From: an uncultured Bacteroidales bacterium
GTDB lineage: Bacteria > Bacteroidota > Bacteroidia > Bacteroidales > F082
Reading direction: 5' to 3'
NCBI GenBank assembly: GCA_946185535.1
Contig: CAMHJX010000024.1
Coordinates: 1-49,816 of the forward strand
DNA length: 49,816 nt
Under the pieces are notes generated by a model. It was not told where the DNA came from and ran no database searches. It saw nothing but the letters and a program-made list of their open reading frames with translations. A program made the translations under genes and the position numbers. Numbering within the stretch: the stretch's first letter is position 1; each line of letters opens with the position of its first letter. Below are positions 1 to 8,337 of the stretch, one piece after another.

Positions 1-1526
1 ATGCCTTCGGGAGCGGCGGTCCAGTTGAGGATGACCTGCTCGCCGTCGAAGTCGGCAGTGAGGTTGGTGGGACCGTGGTGGAACAAGGCGTTCATGGCGG
101 CCAAGGCATCGATGCGTCCTGAGCCTACTCGGTTGTTTTTCATGGTGTTGCCGACCCTCACCGAGGTAAGCTCAATGATGGAGTCCAATTCTGCGGGAGA
201 TAGTTCAGGATTAGCCTCAAGCAGCATGGCCAACACGCCAGCCACGCAGGGCGTGGCCATTGAGGTACCATCTAATTCGGTGTAGCCGTTGGTGGTCTGG
301 TAGTTCAATGAGGTGATGTTGGCACCTGGAGCCGAGATGTCGGGACGAATCAAGCCGGGCTGGTTGACATCACCATTTTCGTAAGGGTAGTCGTTGTAGT
401 TACCGACATTGGATCCAGCGGCCCAAGTTGTTGGGCCGACTGAGGAGAATCCACAGCGCTCGTCGTTGGAGTCGGTGGCACCCACGCTGATGACGGAGGT
501 CAGACCGCCTTCAATGAGGTTCCTTTGGTCGGGGTGGAGCCATGCCGGAGGGCAGTTGCCCGGAGCGCTGATGTTGAAGGGAACGGGGAAGGTGTATTGC
601 GTTTGGCCTTCGTTGCCGCAAGCCACGGCAGCCGCCACGCCCGCCTCGAGGCAGGTGGCAAAGACATCACGGTAGTAGTAGCAGGGACCAGCGCCTACGT
701 CACTGAGCGAGAGGCTGAGGATGTGTGCACCGTGTTCCAAGGCAAACTCAACACCTTGGATGAGGTGGGTGGCTTCACCTTGACCGTCTTCGCCTAAAAC
801 CTTGATGGACATGATTTTGGCGCCTGGGGCGATGCCTGTCTGGGTGCCTGCTGTGCCTTGTCCCGCCAAGATACCAGCGGTGTGTGTGCCGTGACCGTCA
901 TCATCCATGGGATCGTTGTCTTGATAGAAGATGTCATAGCCGTGGTGAGGGAACTCGCTGCCACCGTCCCACATGCTATTGGCGATGTCGATGTGGTTGT
1001 AGTTGACACCTGTGTCTATGTGGCCAATGATGACACCGTTGCCCGTATAGCCCGTGCCGTTGTAGTTCCAAACCGCAGGCGCGTTGATCTTGTCGACATG
1101 CCAGGCGTTGGCTCTTGTGGTGCTAGGATGAGCCTTTTCGTTCTCAGGAATCATTAGGCGCATCTCATCAGGGATAATCATGGCAACATCCTTGCGCTCT
1201 GCGAGTTGAGCAATGACTTCGGCACTTGTCGAGCAGCTGAAGCCGTTGAACGACCAGAAGGTTTTCAGGTCGCTGACACAGTTTTCGCTCTTGAAACCAT
1301 TAAGAAAATCAAGCACTTGGGCTTGCGAGGCTTGACAAAAGACCTTTCGCTCGGCGATGACGAAGTCGCGGCGTTGCTCCTTGGTCATCAGGGCTGTTTT
1401 TTGCGACAGGTGGCTGTCATCGTAGCGTTCGTTCATCATCACGATGACGTGTTGAAGATGGTTGGATTGGCCAAATAATGCACTGAAGCAAAAGGCCAAG
1501 AGAAGGGTAAAAAAGGATTTCTTCAT
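1..1526 (-). CDS. S8 family subtilisin-like serine peptidase (3' end beyond the window)
   Basis: This is a secreted endopeptidase that cuts peptide bonds with a Ser-His-Asp triad, probably at the cell surface or outside the cell. Residues 1-19 form a signal peptide (MKKSFFTLLLAFCFSALFG). A propeptide-like stretch follows, then the catalytic motifs GHIDTG (Asp171), DGHGTH (His212) and DGTSMATP (Ser422), all intact and in the usual subtilase order. After residue about 480 a fibronectin-like segment begins (NLTADFDGEQVILNW), and the frame is still open at base 1. The missing C-terminus may carry a sorting domain, which cannot be checked here. The start ATG overlaps the stop of the upstream DUF2851 gene as ATGA, so the two are translationally coupled in a leftward operon. 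The family call is firm; the substrate is unknown. Confidence 0.93.
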   Translation of the reverse strand, partial: MKKSFFTLLLAFCFSALFGQSNHLQHVIVMMNERYDDSHLSQKTALMTKEQRRDFVIAERKVFCQASQAQVLDFLNGFKSENCVSDLKTFWSFNGFSCSTSAEVIAQLAERKDVAMIIPDEMRLMIPENEKAHPSTTRANAWHVDKINAPAVWNYNGTGYTGNGVIIGHIDTGVNYNHIDIANSMWDGGSEFPHHGYDIFYQDNDPMDDDGHGTHTAGILAGQGTAGTQTGIAPGAKIMSIKVLGEDGQGEATHLIQGVEFALEHGAHILSLSLSDVGAGPCYYYRDVFATCLEAGVAAAVACGNEGQTQYTFPVPFNISAPGNCPPAWLHPDQRNLIEGGLTSVISVGATDSNDERCGFSSVGPTTWAAGSNVGNYNDYPYENGDVNQPGLIRPDISAPGANITSLNYQTTNGYTELDGTSMATPCVAGVLAMLLEANPELSPAELDSIIELTSVRVGNTMKNNRVGSGRIDALAAMNALFHHGPTNLTADFDGEQVILNWTAAPEG

Positions 1527-2854
1527 GATATTTGGTTGATTTTGTGTAACAATACATTTCCGATACGGCATTCCAAACACCGTTTGCGCTTGCAAAAATA
1601 GGAATAAAGGTGCAACAAAGCCTGTGTTTGCATGGCATTTTCCGCCGTGATGCCACATTGGGCGTAGTGCCTGATGATGGCATTGTCCTCAGCCTCAGTG
1701 CCTTCCAGGAATTGCAATGCGGTCTCGCATACCGATTCGTCTTTGTGGAGTTTGCCGTAGCAAAACAGTAAAGGTGCCACGGCATTGATGATCAATACAT
1801 CAGCCGTTGTTTCACCTAGGTGTTTTGGCGTTTTTCGGCTGCCGTGGTACGACAGCCCTACAGCCCCTGATTCTTGGTCTGTAGGGCTGTCACATTGTGG
1901 CAGCCGTTTATTAAACCGCCAATGCGTTTCCCAATATTCCGATGCAGCCACGTCAAACAAAGCCTTGGCTTCCGCGGTGTCTTTCGCCGCCTTGATCTTG
2001 GAGAACAGACATCCGTTTTTATGGATGAGTTGTGCCATTTGTGCCAAGCGGATAGTAGGGAAATTTGATGGCCGCATGCGCATGAACTTCCACCTCTCGG
2101 CAGGCATGGTCAGCAGGTTGAACTTAGCTTTCATCACGGCAAATTCACGCTTGAGTAGCAAAGGGTAATCCTCGGTGAAATCGTCTTCGAGGAAACCCGC
2201 ACAACCCATGAGCATGGCTTCCAACTGAGGAAGGTTGTCGGCATGTTTCAGCAAGGTCTTGAAAGGCAAGATGTTGGCCAAATACTCAAAAGCCTCATTG
2301 TTGACTTTCAAGCCGAAATAGCGCATCAGTAGTTTATAAAGTGCGTCCTCCCAATCGAACTGGTTGGATTCCAGTATCTTGGTGACGGCACCCGACTTGT
2401 TCTCCAAACGATCCACAGCCATACGGTCAAGCCATGAAAGCCTTGTGAAAACGGGCACCTGTATAATGGTTTTCTCACATGGAATCCAAGTCTTGGAGGC
2501 GATAAGCTTCTGATAATGTGCAAAGAGGCTTTCGTCGAAATGTCCTTTGAGTTCCAGGGTAGGGATGTCGTTGACTTGTAGGTCGTTTTCATATACCACA
2601 TGCAGGATGACATTCTTGTAGGCTTTGTCGGTCTGGTGGCCATGACGGTTCCAGTCAGAGGTTTTTACATGGATCTCCACATGTCCGGCCCAGAGTTTGT
2701 CGCCGATTTGGATTTTGGCCTCGAGGAAGTCGGGGCCAGAGTCGGTGTTACGGTAACCTGTCGCCACCACCTCTACCGCTTCACCTTCCACGGTATTCAA
2801 GTCCTTGTCGGTCAGGCGATTCTCCCAGATGTAGTATAGGAATTCTTCTCTCAT
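1523..2854 (-). CDS. DUF2851 family protein
   Basis: This 443-residue protein matches the Bacteroidota family DUF2851 by its N-terminus (MREEFLYYIWENR), a GYRNTDSGPDFLEAKI block near residue 33 and a GHVEIHVKTSDWNRHGHQ block near residue 57. The conserved acidic, histidine and lysine residues in the first 120 positions recall nuclease-like folds, but the function is unknown. It has no signal peptide or membrane segment, so it is likely cytoplasmic. It is the middle gene of a leftward operon, overlapping both neighbours by ATGA junctions (4 bases each), so its start is well fixed. Nothing in its neighbours, a nucleotidase and a subtilase, points clearly to a role. Confidence 0.85.
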   Translation of the reverse strand: MREEFLYYIWENRLTDKDLNTVEGEAVEVVATGYRNTDSGPDFLEAKIQIGDKLWAGHVEIHVKTSDWNRHGHQTDKAYKNVILHVVYENDLQVNDIPTLELKGHFDESLFAHYQKLIASKTWIPCEKTIIQVPVFTRLSWLDRMAVDRLENKSGAVTKILESNQFDWEDALYKLLMRYFGLKVNNEAFEYLANILPFKTLLKHADNLPQLEAMLMGCAGFLEDDFTEDYPLLLKREFAVMKAKFNLLTMPAERWKFMRMRPSNFPTIRLAQMAQLIHKNGCLFSKIKAAKDTAEAKALFDVAASEYWETHWRFNKRLPQCDSPTDQESGAVGLSYHGSRKTPKHLGETTADVLIINAVAPLLFCYGKLHKDESVCETALQFLEGTEAEDNAIIRHYAQCGITAENAMQTQALLHLYSYFCKRKRCLECRIGNVLLHKINQIS

Positions 2855-4419
2855 TTAATCTTCCAGCAGTTCAACGGTTCCGTGTCCAAAACACCTTTTT
2901 TCATTGCCCAGTCGATGAAAAGAGAGCGTAGGTCGCGCTCGCTTTGCCAAACGACATGGTTCTTGATCTCCTCCTGTGCCCAGCCGATGCCGTTGATGAG
3001 GTGGTTGCCACCACCCATCGAGCGGTAGGAATTCATCACCACATTATAGGTCTTCTCCATGTCGAAGGGTGTGCCGTCGGCCATGCTGAGGATATTGATG
3101 CGTTCGCCCATGGGGTTCTTGTCGGTCACCTCGTAGCGTATGCCCGCGGCGCAGTCAAAGTTGTAGATGGGACTCTTCATCTCGTAGGCGTACTCAAGGA
3201 AGTCTTTCACTTCCTTGCCTGTCAAGGCCATGACGGCCAGTGAGTTTTCGAAGGGATACCAGGTGAAGAAGTCCTTGACTTTCAGCATCCCCGCTTCGAT
3301 GGTCTTGCCACCGCTAAGGGGTGCCGCCATCGAAATGTCGGCGTGAATGCCTTCGGCTTCGACAGTTTCCAACTGGCAACGATGGATCTCATCGACCCAG
3401 AGGCAAGGCCCGTTGAAGGCCTCATCACTACTAATGCTGACGGGCAGTTCGGCTACTTCGCGCTGTTGGAAAGCCTCGGAGCGGTCTAGATAGGGTTGGA
3501 CCATGGCTAGGAAGGCTTCGTCTTTTTCTTCACCGTCAGTAGGCACTAGCTCAACGCTGATTTGGGGCTTTTGGCCTTTCTTTAGCGTCACTTCGGCCTT
3601 GGCTATTCCCTGGGCGCGATTGCCTGAGTTGAGCACATACACAGGTTCTCCATTGGGATTCATCACTTTTTCGGCTCGGGCACGATGGTCGTGGCCATAG
3701 AAGATCAAGTCGAAACCAGCAATGTTTTCTGCCACCCATTTCGTGGCGTTTTCGCGACCAAGAGGATGGCCTTCAGGAAGGTTTTGTGCTTGTGGTTCCC
3801 AACCCGAGTGGAACAAGCCCACCATCAAGTCAGGATGCTCTTTATCTTTGATAAGGTTTACCCATTTTTGGGCAGCGGCTTCGAGTTGCTCGAAGCGTAA
3901 TCCAGGACGCAATCTGTCTGGTACCCAAGTGACTACATAGGGAGTCAATAGACCGAGTACGGCAACCTTGAAACCCTCGCGTTCCAAAACGATATAAGGT
4001 GTGAAATAGGGTTCTCCCGTAGCTTCGTCGATGACATTGGCGGCTAAGACAGGCACCTTGGTCTCGGCATATACGCGGTCGAACACCTTGTGGCCGGCTT
4101 CAATGTCGTGGTTGCCCACGCAAGCCACATCGTAAGGGAAAAAGTTGAGTACTTCCGAAACCAGGTTAGGATGTTCAGCATCTTGGTTCGAGCAATATTG
4201 GAACGGTGTGCCTTGCATATTGTCGCCATTGTCCACTAAGATGAGTCGGTTGCCTAGTTCAGCTTTCATCTGTTTGATGAGATGGGCATCATTGGCAAAT
4301 TCATCGTAACGACCGTGAGTATCAGTGGTTTCGATAAGTGTCAGGGTGGTTTCTTTTGGGGCACATGAAGCCATAAGTGCAGTCAGAGCAAACATAAGGG
4401 CGAGTTTTTTTGTTTTCAT
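2851..4419 (-). CDS. 5'-nucleotidase / UshA-type metallophosphoesterase lipoprotein
   Basis: This is an exported enzyme predicted to release phosphate from nucleotides or related phosphoesters with a two-metal centre. The lipoprotein leader ends at a lipobox (LMASC, Cys19). The calcineurin-like metallophosphatase domain shows TTDTHG (about residue 33), DNGDNMQG (about 63), GNHD (about 102), HSGW (about 205) and GHDH (about 242), all metal ligands. The C-terminal half (from about 330) is the 5'-nucleotidase specificity domain, with a YPFENSLAVMALTGKEV block. The length of 522 residues is normal. It is first in the leftward operon with DUF2851 and the subtilase. The exact substrate (5'-nucleotide, UDP-sugar or 2',3'-cyclic nucleotide) cannot be told from sequence. 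Confidence 0.9.
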   Translation of the reverse strand: MKTKKLALMFALTALMASCAPKETTLTLIETTDTHGRYDEFANDAHLIKQMKAELGNRLILVDNGDNMQGTPFQYCSNQDAEHPNLVSEVLNFFPYDVACVGNHDIEAGHKVFDRVYAETKVPVLAANVIDEATGEPYFTPYIVLEREGFKVAVLGLLTPYVVTWVPDRLRPGLRFEQLEAAAQKWVNLIKDKEHPDLMVGLFHSGWEPQAQNLPEGHPLGRENATKWVAENIAGFDLIFYGHDHRARAEKVMNPNGEPVYVLNSGNRAQGIAKAEVTLKKGQKPQISVELVPTDGEEKDEAFLAMVQPYLDRSEAFQQREVAELPVSISSDEAFNGPCLWVDEIHRCQLETVEAEGIHADISMAAPLSGGKTIEAGMLKVKDFFTWYPFENSLAVMALTGKEVKDFLEYAYEMKSPIYNFDCAAGIRYEVTDKNPMGERINILSMADGTPFDMEKTYNVVMNSYRSMGGGNHLINGIGWAQEEIKNHVVWQSERDLRSLFIDWAMKKGVLDTEPLNCWKIK

Positions 4420-4522
4420 TGTGATGCCGTTTTTGGAGCGATAAAATTAGGACTTTTTCTGCCATCTGCGACGAAATAAGGATTTTTTTTCGCCAAATGC
4501 AGCGGAATATAAGAATAATCCG

Positions 4523-4530
4523 TATTTTTG
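4523..4530 (+). promoter_or_regulatory. Bacteroidota -7 promoter element for the zapA operon
   Basis: TATTTTTG fits the TAnnTTTG consensus of the primary Bacteroidota sigma factor. It lies 27 bases before the ATG at 4558, which supports that start rather than the in-frame ATG at 4528, which falls inside the promoter element. Confidence 0.7.
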
Positions 4531-4557
4531 TGGCACAATTCCAAGACCGTTTGTGCC

Positions 4558-4851
4558 ATGGCCGACTTGAGTATCATAGTATCCGAGATTGAGCTGAAAT
4601 TGAGGAAATTGCTTGATGAGAAGAATCGGTTAGGGGTCGAAAACAAGCGGCTCACCGAGGAAAACGAAGCATTGGACAAGGAAAATCTGATGCTGCGCCA
4701 ATCGGTGGCGGAGTTGCAGGACAAAATAAATAAATCTACAATTGTTAACGTACTCGACAACGAGGGAGAAGTAGAAGAAGGAAGAAAGCTCATCAAAGAG
4801 TTGGTGAAGGAGATTGACCGGTGCGTTTCGATTTTGAATAGTAAGGAATAA
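4558..4851 (+). CDS. Small coiled-coil protein upstream of zapA
   Basis: This 97-residue protein starts MADLSIIVSEIE. It is nearly all predicted coiled coil: a heptad-rich segment runs from about residue 8 to 60 (KLLDEKNRLGVENKRLTEEN), followed by a short acidic linker and a C-terminal helix. The start at 4558 was chosen because the longer frame begins inside the promoter. It ends 24 bases before the zapA ATG, so the two are cotranscribed. Its size, coiled coil and position next to zapA suggest a ZapB-like or divisome-associated partner. That is inference from context; there is no diagnostic motif. Confidence 0.75.
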   Translation: MADLSIIVSEIELKLRKLLDEKNRLGVENKRLTEENEALDKENLMLRQSVAELQDKINKSTIVNVLDNEGEVEEGRKLIKELVKEIDRCVSILNSKE

Positions 4852-4875
4852 CTCAGATACTTGAAAGTCAGCGAG

Positions 4876-5160
4876 ATGGATGAGATTACAATCAATATCA
4901 ATCTGTTGGATAGACCCTACCGCCTGTCGGTGGCTCGCGCTGACGAAGAGAAGGTCCGCAAGGCCGGCAACCTCATCAATGAGAGGATAAAGTATTATTC
5001 GAGGCATTATGCCTACAAGGATGTACAGGATTTGCTTTCGATGACCGCCTTGCAGTTTGCCACATCGGTGGTGAAGATGGATACTGAACTGACCTATCGC
5101 AATCAGAATCTGGAGCGCAAGCTGGAAGATTTGAACAACTTATTGAGCGAACAATCATAG
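4876..5160 (+). CDS. zapA: Cell division protein ZapA
   Basis: ZapA binds FtsZ and bundles its filaments at midcell. The 94-residue product has the family pattern: an N-terminal beta region with LLDRPYRLSV, a RKAGNLINERI helix near residue 30, and a long C-terminal dimerisation helix ending in LERKLEDLNNLLSE. An in-frame TTG lies at 4861, but the ATG at 4876 (MDEITININLLDRPY) gives the normal family start. A 6S-like RNA gene follows directly, an arrangement also known from Gammaproteobacteria (zapA-ssrS). Confidence 0.88.
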   Translation: MDEITININLLDRPYRLSVARADEEKVRKAGNLINERIKYYSRHYAYKDVQDLLSMTALQFATSVVKMDTELTYRNQNLERKLEDLNNLLSEQS

Positions 5161-5196
5161 TTTCACGCCAATCCGTGGAATCGTTCTTTGAAGATC

Positions 5197-5425
5197 TGGA
5201 ACTGCCTGTTCAGCGCATTTGGTAAACTCAACACTATCAACACATCAATCGGTCTACTCGCGCTCTGTAAAAACAGGCCTCATTCCCTTCGGGGAAGTAC
5301 CTTCTGGTGCCGGTGGACGTTTGCGCAACGCGGTGGCCACAAGCGTATCTATTGGGGTTTACGCATATCCCAACGGACAGGCAGTTTCTCTTGTTTCCTC
5401 CTCTTTTTTCGAGTAAAAAAAGAGT
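5197..5425 (+). ncRNA. ssrS: 6S RNA candidate
   Basis: The 270-base gap between zapA and rny has the layout of a 6S RNA, the RNA that mimics an open promoter and sequesters RNA polymerase. A 12-bp closing stem joins AACTGCCTGTTC (5200-5211) to GGACAGGCAGTT (5375-5386) with one G-U pair, enclosing about 160 nt that contain internal hairpins such as CCCTTCGGGG near 5285. A promoter-like gTTCTTTG lies at 5183-5190, with TTTC about 23 bases before it. A U-rich terminator hairpin (CTCTTTTTT/AAAAAAAGAG, 5401-5424) ends the unit. The zapA neighbourhood also fits. The frame running through this region in phase with rny is not a real N-terminal extension. Confidence 0.75.
5401..5424 (+). terminator. 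Terminator hairpin behind the 6S-like RNA
   Basis: CTCTTTTTT (5401-5409) pairs with AAAAAAAGAG (5415-5424) around a 5-base loop. The T run sits in the 5' arm, so termination could occur within or just after it. The hairpin lies only 6 bases before the rny ATG, so it probably also limits read-through into rny. Confidence 0.5.
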
Positions 5426-5430
5426 TTAAA

Positions 5431-6993
5431 ATGTTATTACTCACCATTACACCGATTATCATCGCCGCAATTGTTGCCTTAGTCGTGGGGCTTGCGGTGG
5501 GTTATTTCATCACGTCAACCCTGCTGAAGAAAGCAGTCACCAAAGAAGAAACCGCCTTGCTCGAAGAAGCCAAGGAAAAAGCCGAAGTCATCAAGAAGGA
5601 ACGCATTTTGCAAGCCAAGGAGAAGTTCCTGCAAATGAAGGACGAACATGAAAAGGCTTGCGAAGAACGTAACCGCGCCGCCCAAAAGGTGGAACAGAAA
5701 GCCAACCAACTGAAACAGGATGCCAGCCAGAAGATGGATGAGGCACAGCGTAAGGCCAAAGAGGTGCAAGCCGCACAACAGAAACTGGAAAGCCAGATAG
5801 ATACCTTTAACAAAAAGAAAGCCGAACTCGACCGTATCTACAGCGAAGAGACGAAGAAATTGGAGACTATTTCGGGTCTGTCGGCAAAAGAAGCCAAGGA
5901 TCAACTCGTTGAACTGATTAAGGAAGACGCTCAGGCAGATGCCATGGTCTATGTGAAGGAAGTCACCGAAGAGGCTAAGATGAGCGCTGCCCAGACGGCC
6001 AAGAAGATTGTGCTTGAAACCATCCAACGCACGGCCTCAGAAACGGCCATCGAAAACACTGTCAGCGTGTTCAATATTGAAAATGACGAGATTAAGGGCC
6101 GCATCATCGGTCGCGAAGGTCGTAATATCCGCACCCTTGAGTCGCTCACAGGCGTCGAAATTATCATCGACGACAGCCCAGATGCCATCCTTATCTCTGG
6201 CTTCGACCCGATTCGCCGCGAAATCGCCCGCCTTTCCTTGCAGAAGCTTGTGGTCGATGGCCGCATTCACCCCGCCCGTATCGAAGAGGTGGTGCATAAA
6301 GTGGAAAAGCAAGTGGATCAAGAGATTATGGAAACAGGTAAACGCACTTGCATTGACCTTGGCGTTCACAACCTCAGCCCTGAACTGATTAAGATGATTG
6401 GTCGCATGAAATACCGCACAAGTTACGGCCAGAACTTGCTGCAACACTCCATTGAGACCGCTAAGCTCTGCGCTACCATGGCTGCCGAACTTGGTCTCAA
6501 TGTGAAAGCCGCCAAGCGCGCAGGTCTCTTGCACGATATCGGTAAAGTGGCCGAGAACGAAGAGGAACTGCCGCATGCCATCTTGGGTATGAAGGTCGCC
6601 GAGCGTCTGAAAGAGAAACCCGACATCTGCAACGCCATCGGTGCCCACCACGAGGAAATCGAGATGGACAACCTGATTTCGCCCATCGTACAGGTGTGCG
6701 ACGCCATCTCAGGTGCCCGTCCGGGTGCCCGCCGTGAGGTGGTGGAGGCCTATATCCAGCGTCTGAACAAGCTGGAGGAGATGGCCATGAGCTATCCGGG
6801 TGTGGTGAAGACCTATGCCATCCAGGCTGGTCGCGAGCTGCGCGTCATCGTGGGTGCCGACAAGGTGAGTGACCAAGACGCCGACCGCATCGCCTACGAC
6901 CTCTCGAAGCAGATTCAGACCGAGATGACCTATCCAGGTCAGATTAAGATTACGGTCATCCGCGAGACGAGAGCCGTTCAGTACGCAAAGTAA
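5431..6993 (+). CDS. rny: Ribonuclease Y
   Basis: RNase Y is a membrane-anchored endoribonuclease that starts mRNA decay. The 520-residue product has one N-terminal membrane helix (residues about 5-28, [19 protein letters not shown]), a long charged coiled coil (about 35-200), a KH RNA-binding domain ([16 protein letters not shown], about 215-240) and an HD hydrolase domain with LLHDIGKV (about 370) and GAHHEEIE (about 405). The length is typical. The ATG at 5431 places the membrane helix at the very N-terminus as in the family; the open frame upstream belongs to the 6S-like RNA. It stops 1 base before a dispersed structured repeat. Confidence 0.95.
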   Translation: MLLLTITPIIIAAIVALVVGLAVGYFITSTLLKKAVTKEETALLEEAKEKAEVIKKERILQAKEKFLQMKDEHEKACEERNRAAQKVEQKANQLKQDASQKMDEAQRKAKEVQAAQQKLESQIDTFNKKKAELDRIYSEETKKLETISGLSAKEAKDQLVELIKEDAQADAMVYVKEVTEEAKMSAAQTAKKIVLETIQRTASETAIENTVSVFNIENDEIKGRIIGREGRNIRTLESLTGVEIIIDDSPDAILISGFDPIRREIARLSLQKLVVDGRIHPARIEEVVHKVEKQVDQEIMETGKRTCIDLGVHNLSPELIKMIGRMKYRTSYGQNLLQHSIETAKLCATMAAELGLNVKAAKRAGLLHDIGKVAENEEELPHAILGMKVAERLKEKPDICNAIGAHHEEIEMDNLISPIVQVCDAISGARPGARREVVEAYIQRLNKLEEMAMSYPGVVKTYAIQAGRELRVIVGADKVSDQDADRIAYDLSKQIQTEMTYPGQIKITVIRETRAVQYAK

Positions 6994-6994
6994 T

Positions 6995-7125
6995 GAGATT
7001 CCCCTGCGGGGGAATGGAGTTGAATGAATGTTAATATGCGGCGGCTTGTGGCGTTTACGATTTGTAAGCTCTATCTGCCGCCGCTTTTTAATAAAGACAC
7101 GCACTCCATTCCCGAAGGGAATCTC
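6995..7125. repeat. Dispersed structured element, copy 1
   Basis: This 131-nt element begins with the hairpin GAGATTCCCC..GGGGAATGGAG and ends with its mirror, CTCCATTCCC..GGGAATCTC, so the ends form terminal inverted repeats. The middle holds GCGGCGGC (7038-7045 region) paired with GCCGCCGC (about 7077-7084), and the core GCGGCGGCTTGTGGCGTTTA. Copy 2 lies at 32419-32551. It may be a MITE-like or REP-like element, or a family of small RNAs. Confidence 0.75.
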
Positions 7126-7153
7126 TTGTGGCAATTATGCAAAAAGTAAAACC

Positions 7154-7909
7154 ATGATTAGAGAAGAAGTCGTTTTCGGCCCCATACATAGCCGCCGCCT
7201 TGGCAGCTCGTTGGGAATCAATTTGTTGCCTGAAAAAGGAAAAATCTGCACTTTCGATTGTATCTATTGCGAATGCGGCTGGAACAAGGATGGTCGCGAT
7301 GACCTCAAACTGCCCTCAGCTGAAAAAGTTCGCAAAGCCTTGGAAACCAAGTTGCAGCAATGCCAAGCTGATGGGATAGTCATCGATTCCATCACCTTCA
7401 GCGGCGACGGCGAACCGACCATCAACCCTGAGTTTCCGCAGATTATAGACGACACAATTGCCTTGCGCGACAAGTATTATCCCAACTCGAAGATAACCGT
7501 GCTGTCAAATGCCACTATGGTACACAAGTCCGAGGTGTTTGCCGCTTTGCGTAAGGTCGATAATCCGACGATGAAAATCGATGCACCAACCAACGAATTG
7601 ATTGAAAAAATCAACCATCCTACACCAGGCTATGATATCCATCGCGTGGTGGAGGCCTTGAAGCAGTTCAATGGTGATTTCATCTTGCAGACCATGTTCT
7701 TGAAAAGCAAGGATTTTGACTCGTCAAGCCCTGAAGTCTTGAACGGCTGGATGGATATCGTGCGTCAATTAAAGCCGCGCGAAATCATGGCTTACACCAT
7801 CGACAGACCCACTCCCGAAGAGGGCTTGCAAAAATTCACCGTCGACGAAATGAGGGCTTTGGTGCAGCCGTTCATCGACGAGGGTTTTGTGATTCAGATT
7901 AAGGGATGA
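7154..7909 (+). CDS. Radical SAM protein (COG0731-like)
   Basis: This 251-residue radical SAM enzyme would use a [4Fe-4S] cluster to cleave S-adenosylmethionine. The cluster motif CTFDCIYC (Cys-x3-Cys-x2-Cys) is near residue 34, and a glycine-rich SAM-binding stretch TFSGDGEPTINPEF lies near residue 83. The N-terminal FGPIHSRRLGSSLGINLLP is characteristic of a widespread stand-alone family grouped with COG0731. The substrate is unknown. The ATG at 7154 was chosen over an in-frame ATG at 7028, which lies inside the dispersed repeat. A terminator hairpin follows at 7932. Confidence 0.88.
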   Translation: MIREEVVFGPIHSRRLGSSLGINLLPEKGKICTFDCIYCECGWNKDGRDDLKLPSAEKVRKALETKLQQCQADGIVIDSITFSGDGEPTINPEFPQIIDDTIALRDKYYPNSKITVLSNATMVHKSEVFAALRKVDNPTMKIDAPTNELIEKINHPTPGYDIHRVVEALKQFNGDFILQTMFLKSKDFDSSSPEVLNGWMDIVRQLKPREIMAYTIDRPTPEEGLQKFTVDEMRALVQPFIDEGFVIQIKG

Positions 7910-7931
7910 GTTTATTCTACCTTATTGCATA

Positions 7932-7970
7932 CGAAAAGCCCGTTTTCTTGAGCGGACTTTCGTTTTATTG
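7932..7970 (+). terminator. Rho-independent terminator after the radical SAM gene
   Basis: CGAAAAGCCCG (7932-7942) pairs with CGGACTTTCG (7953-7962), with one bulge and one mismatch, and is followed by TTTTATTG. Confidence 0.65.
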
Positions 7971-8014
7971 TGTAAATAATTGCCCCAAAAGTCATCCTAT
8001 TGTTTGTTTTTTCC

Positions 8015-8022
8015 TATTTTTG
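8015..8022 (+). promoter_or_regulatory. -7 promoter element for the secreted FN3/LTD gene
   Basis: TATTTTTG matches TAnnTTTG. It is the only good match in the 428-base gap and implies a leader of about 310 nt before the ATG at 8338. That leader contains the large hairpin described at 8119-8239. Confidence 0.6.
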
Positions 8023-8118
8023 CAATGCAATAAGCATAAGTCCAACCCAAAATAGTAGAACAAACAACTAGAAGAATACAATAAATCATTATAATCTAAG
8101 CATTTAGACAAATCTCTT

Positions 8119-8239
8119 CTCTTTGAAAATTTGGCAATTTTTATGAGAAAGTGTTTTTAGAATTTGTTCGAATGCTCACGCGATAGCGTGAGCTAAGCCA
8201 TTTTCTGAAAACACGGGTTACGCCAAATACCTCAAAGAG
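8119..8239 (+). promoter_or_regulatory. Long four-helix hairpin in the mRNA leader
   Basis: Four nested complementary pairs stack into one long arm: CTCTTTGA (8119-8126) with TCAAAGAG (8232-8239), ATTTGGC (8129-8135) with GCCAAAT (8222-8228), GTGTTTTTAGAA (8151-8162) with TTCTGAAAACAC (8203-8214, one G-U) and GCTCACGC (8174-8181) with GCGTGAGC (8186-8193) around a GATA loop. The symmetry could reflect a cis-regulatory RNA or a small palindromic mobile element. No known riboswitch was recognised. Confidence 0.6.
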
Positions 8240-8337
8240 TGGGAAACGGTAAAGTTCACGCTTTTTTTGTTTGTGCCGAAGAATGCAATGGATTGGAACT
8301 TTGAAGTAGAACAAACTAACCCTATAAAACAATCGAT

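Noticed and set aside
4528-4557. Longer start of the coiled-coil gene upstream of zapA
   Set aside because: The earlier ATG lies within the TATTTTTG promoter element, so it would not be transcribed as coding sequence.
5188-5430. An 81-codon N-terminal extension of RNase Y
   Set aside because: This stretch contains the 6S-like RNA and a terminator, and the extension would bury the membrane helix that belongs at the N-terminus.
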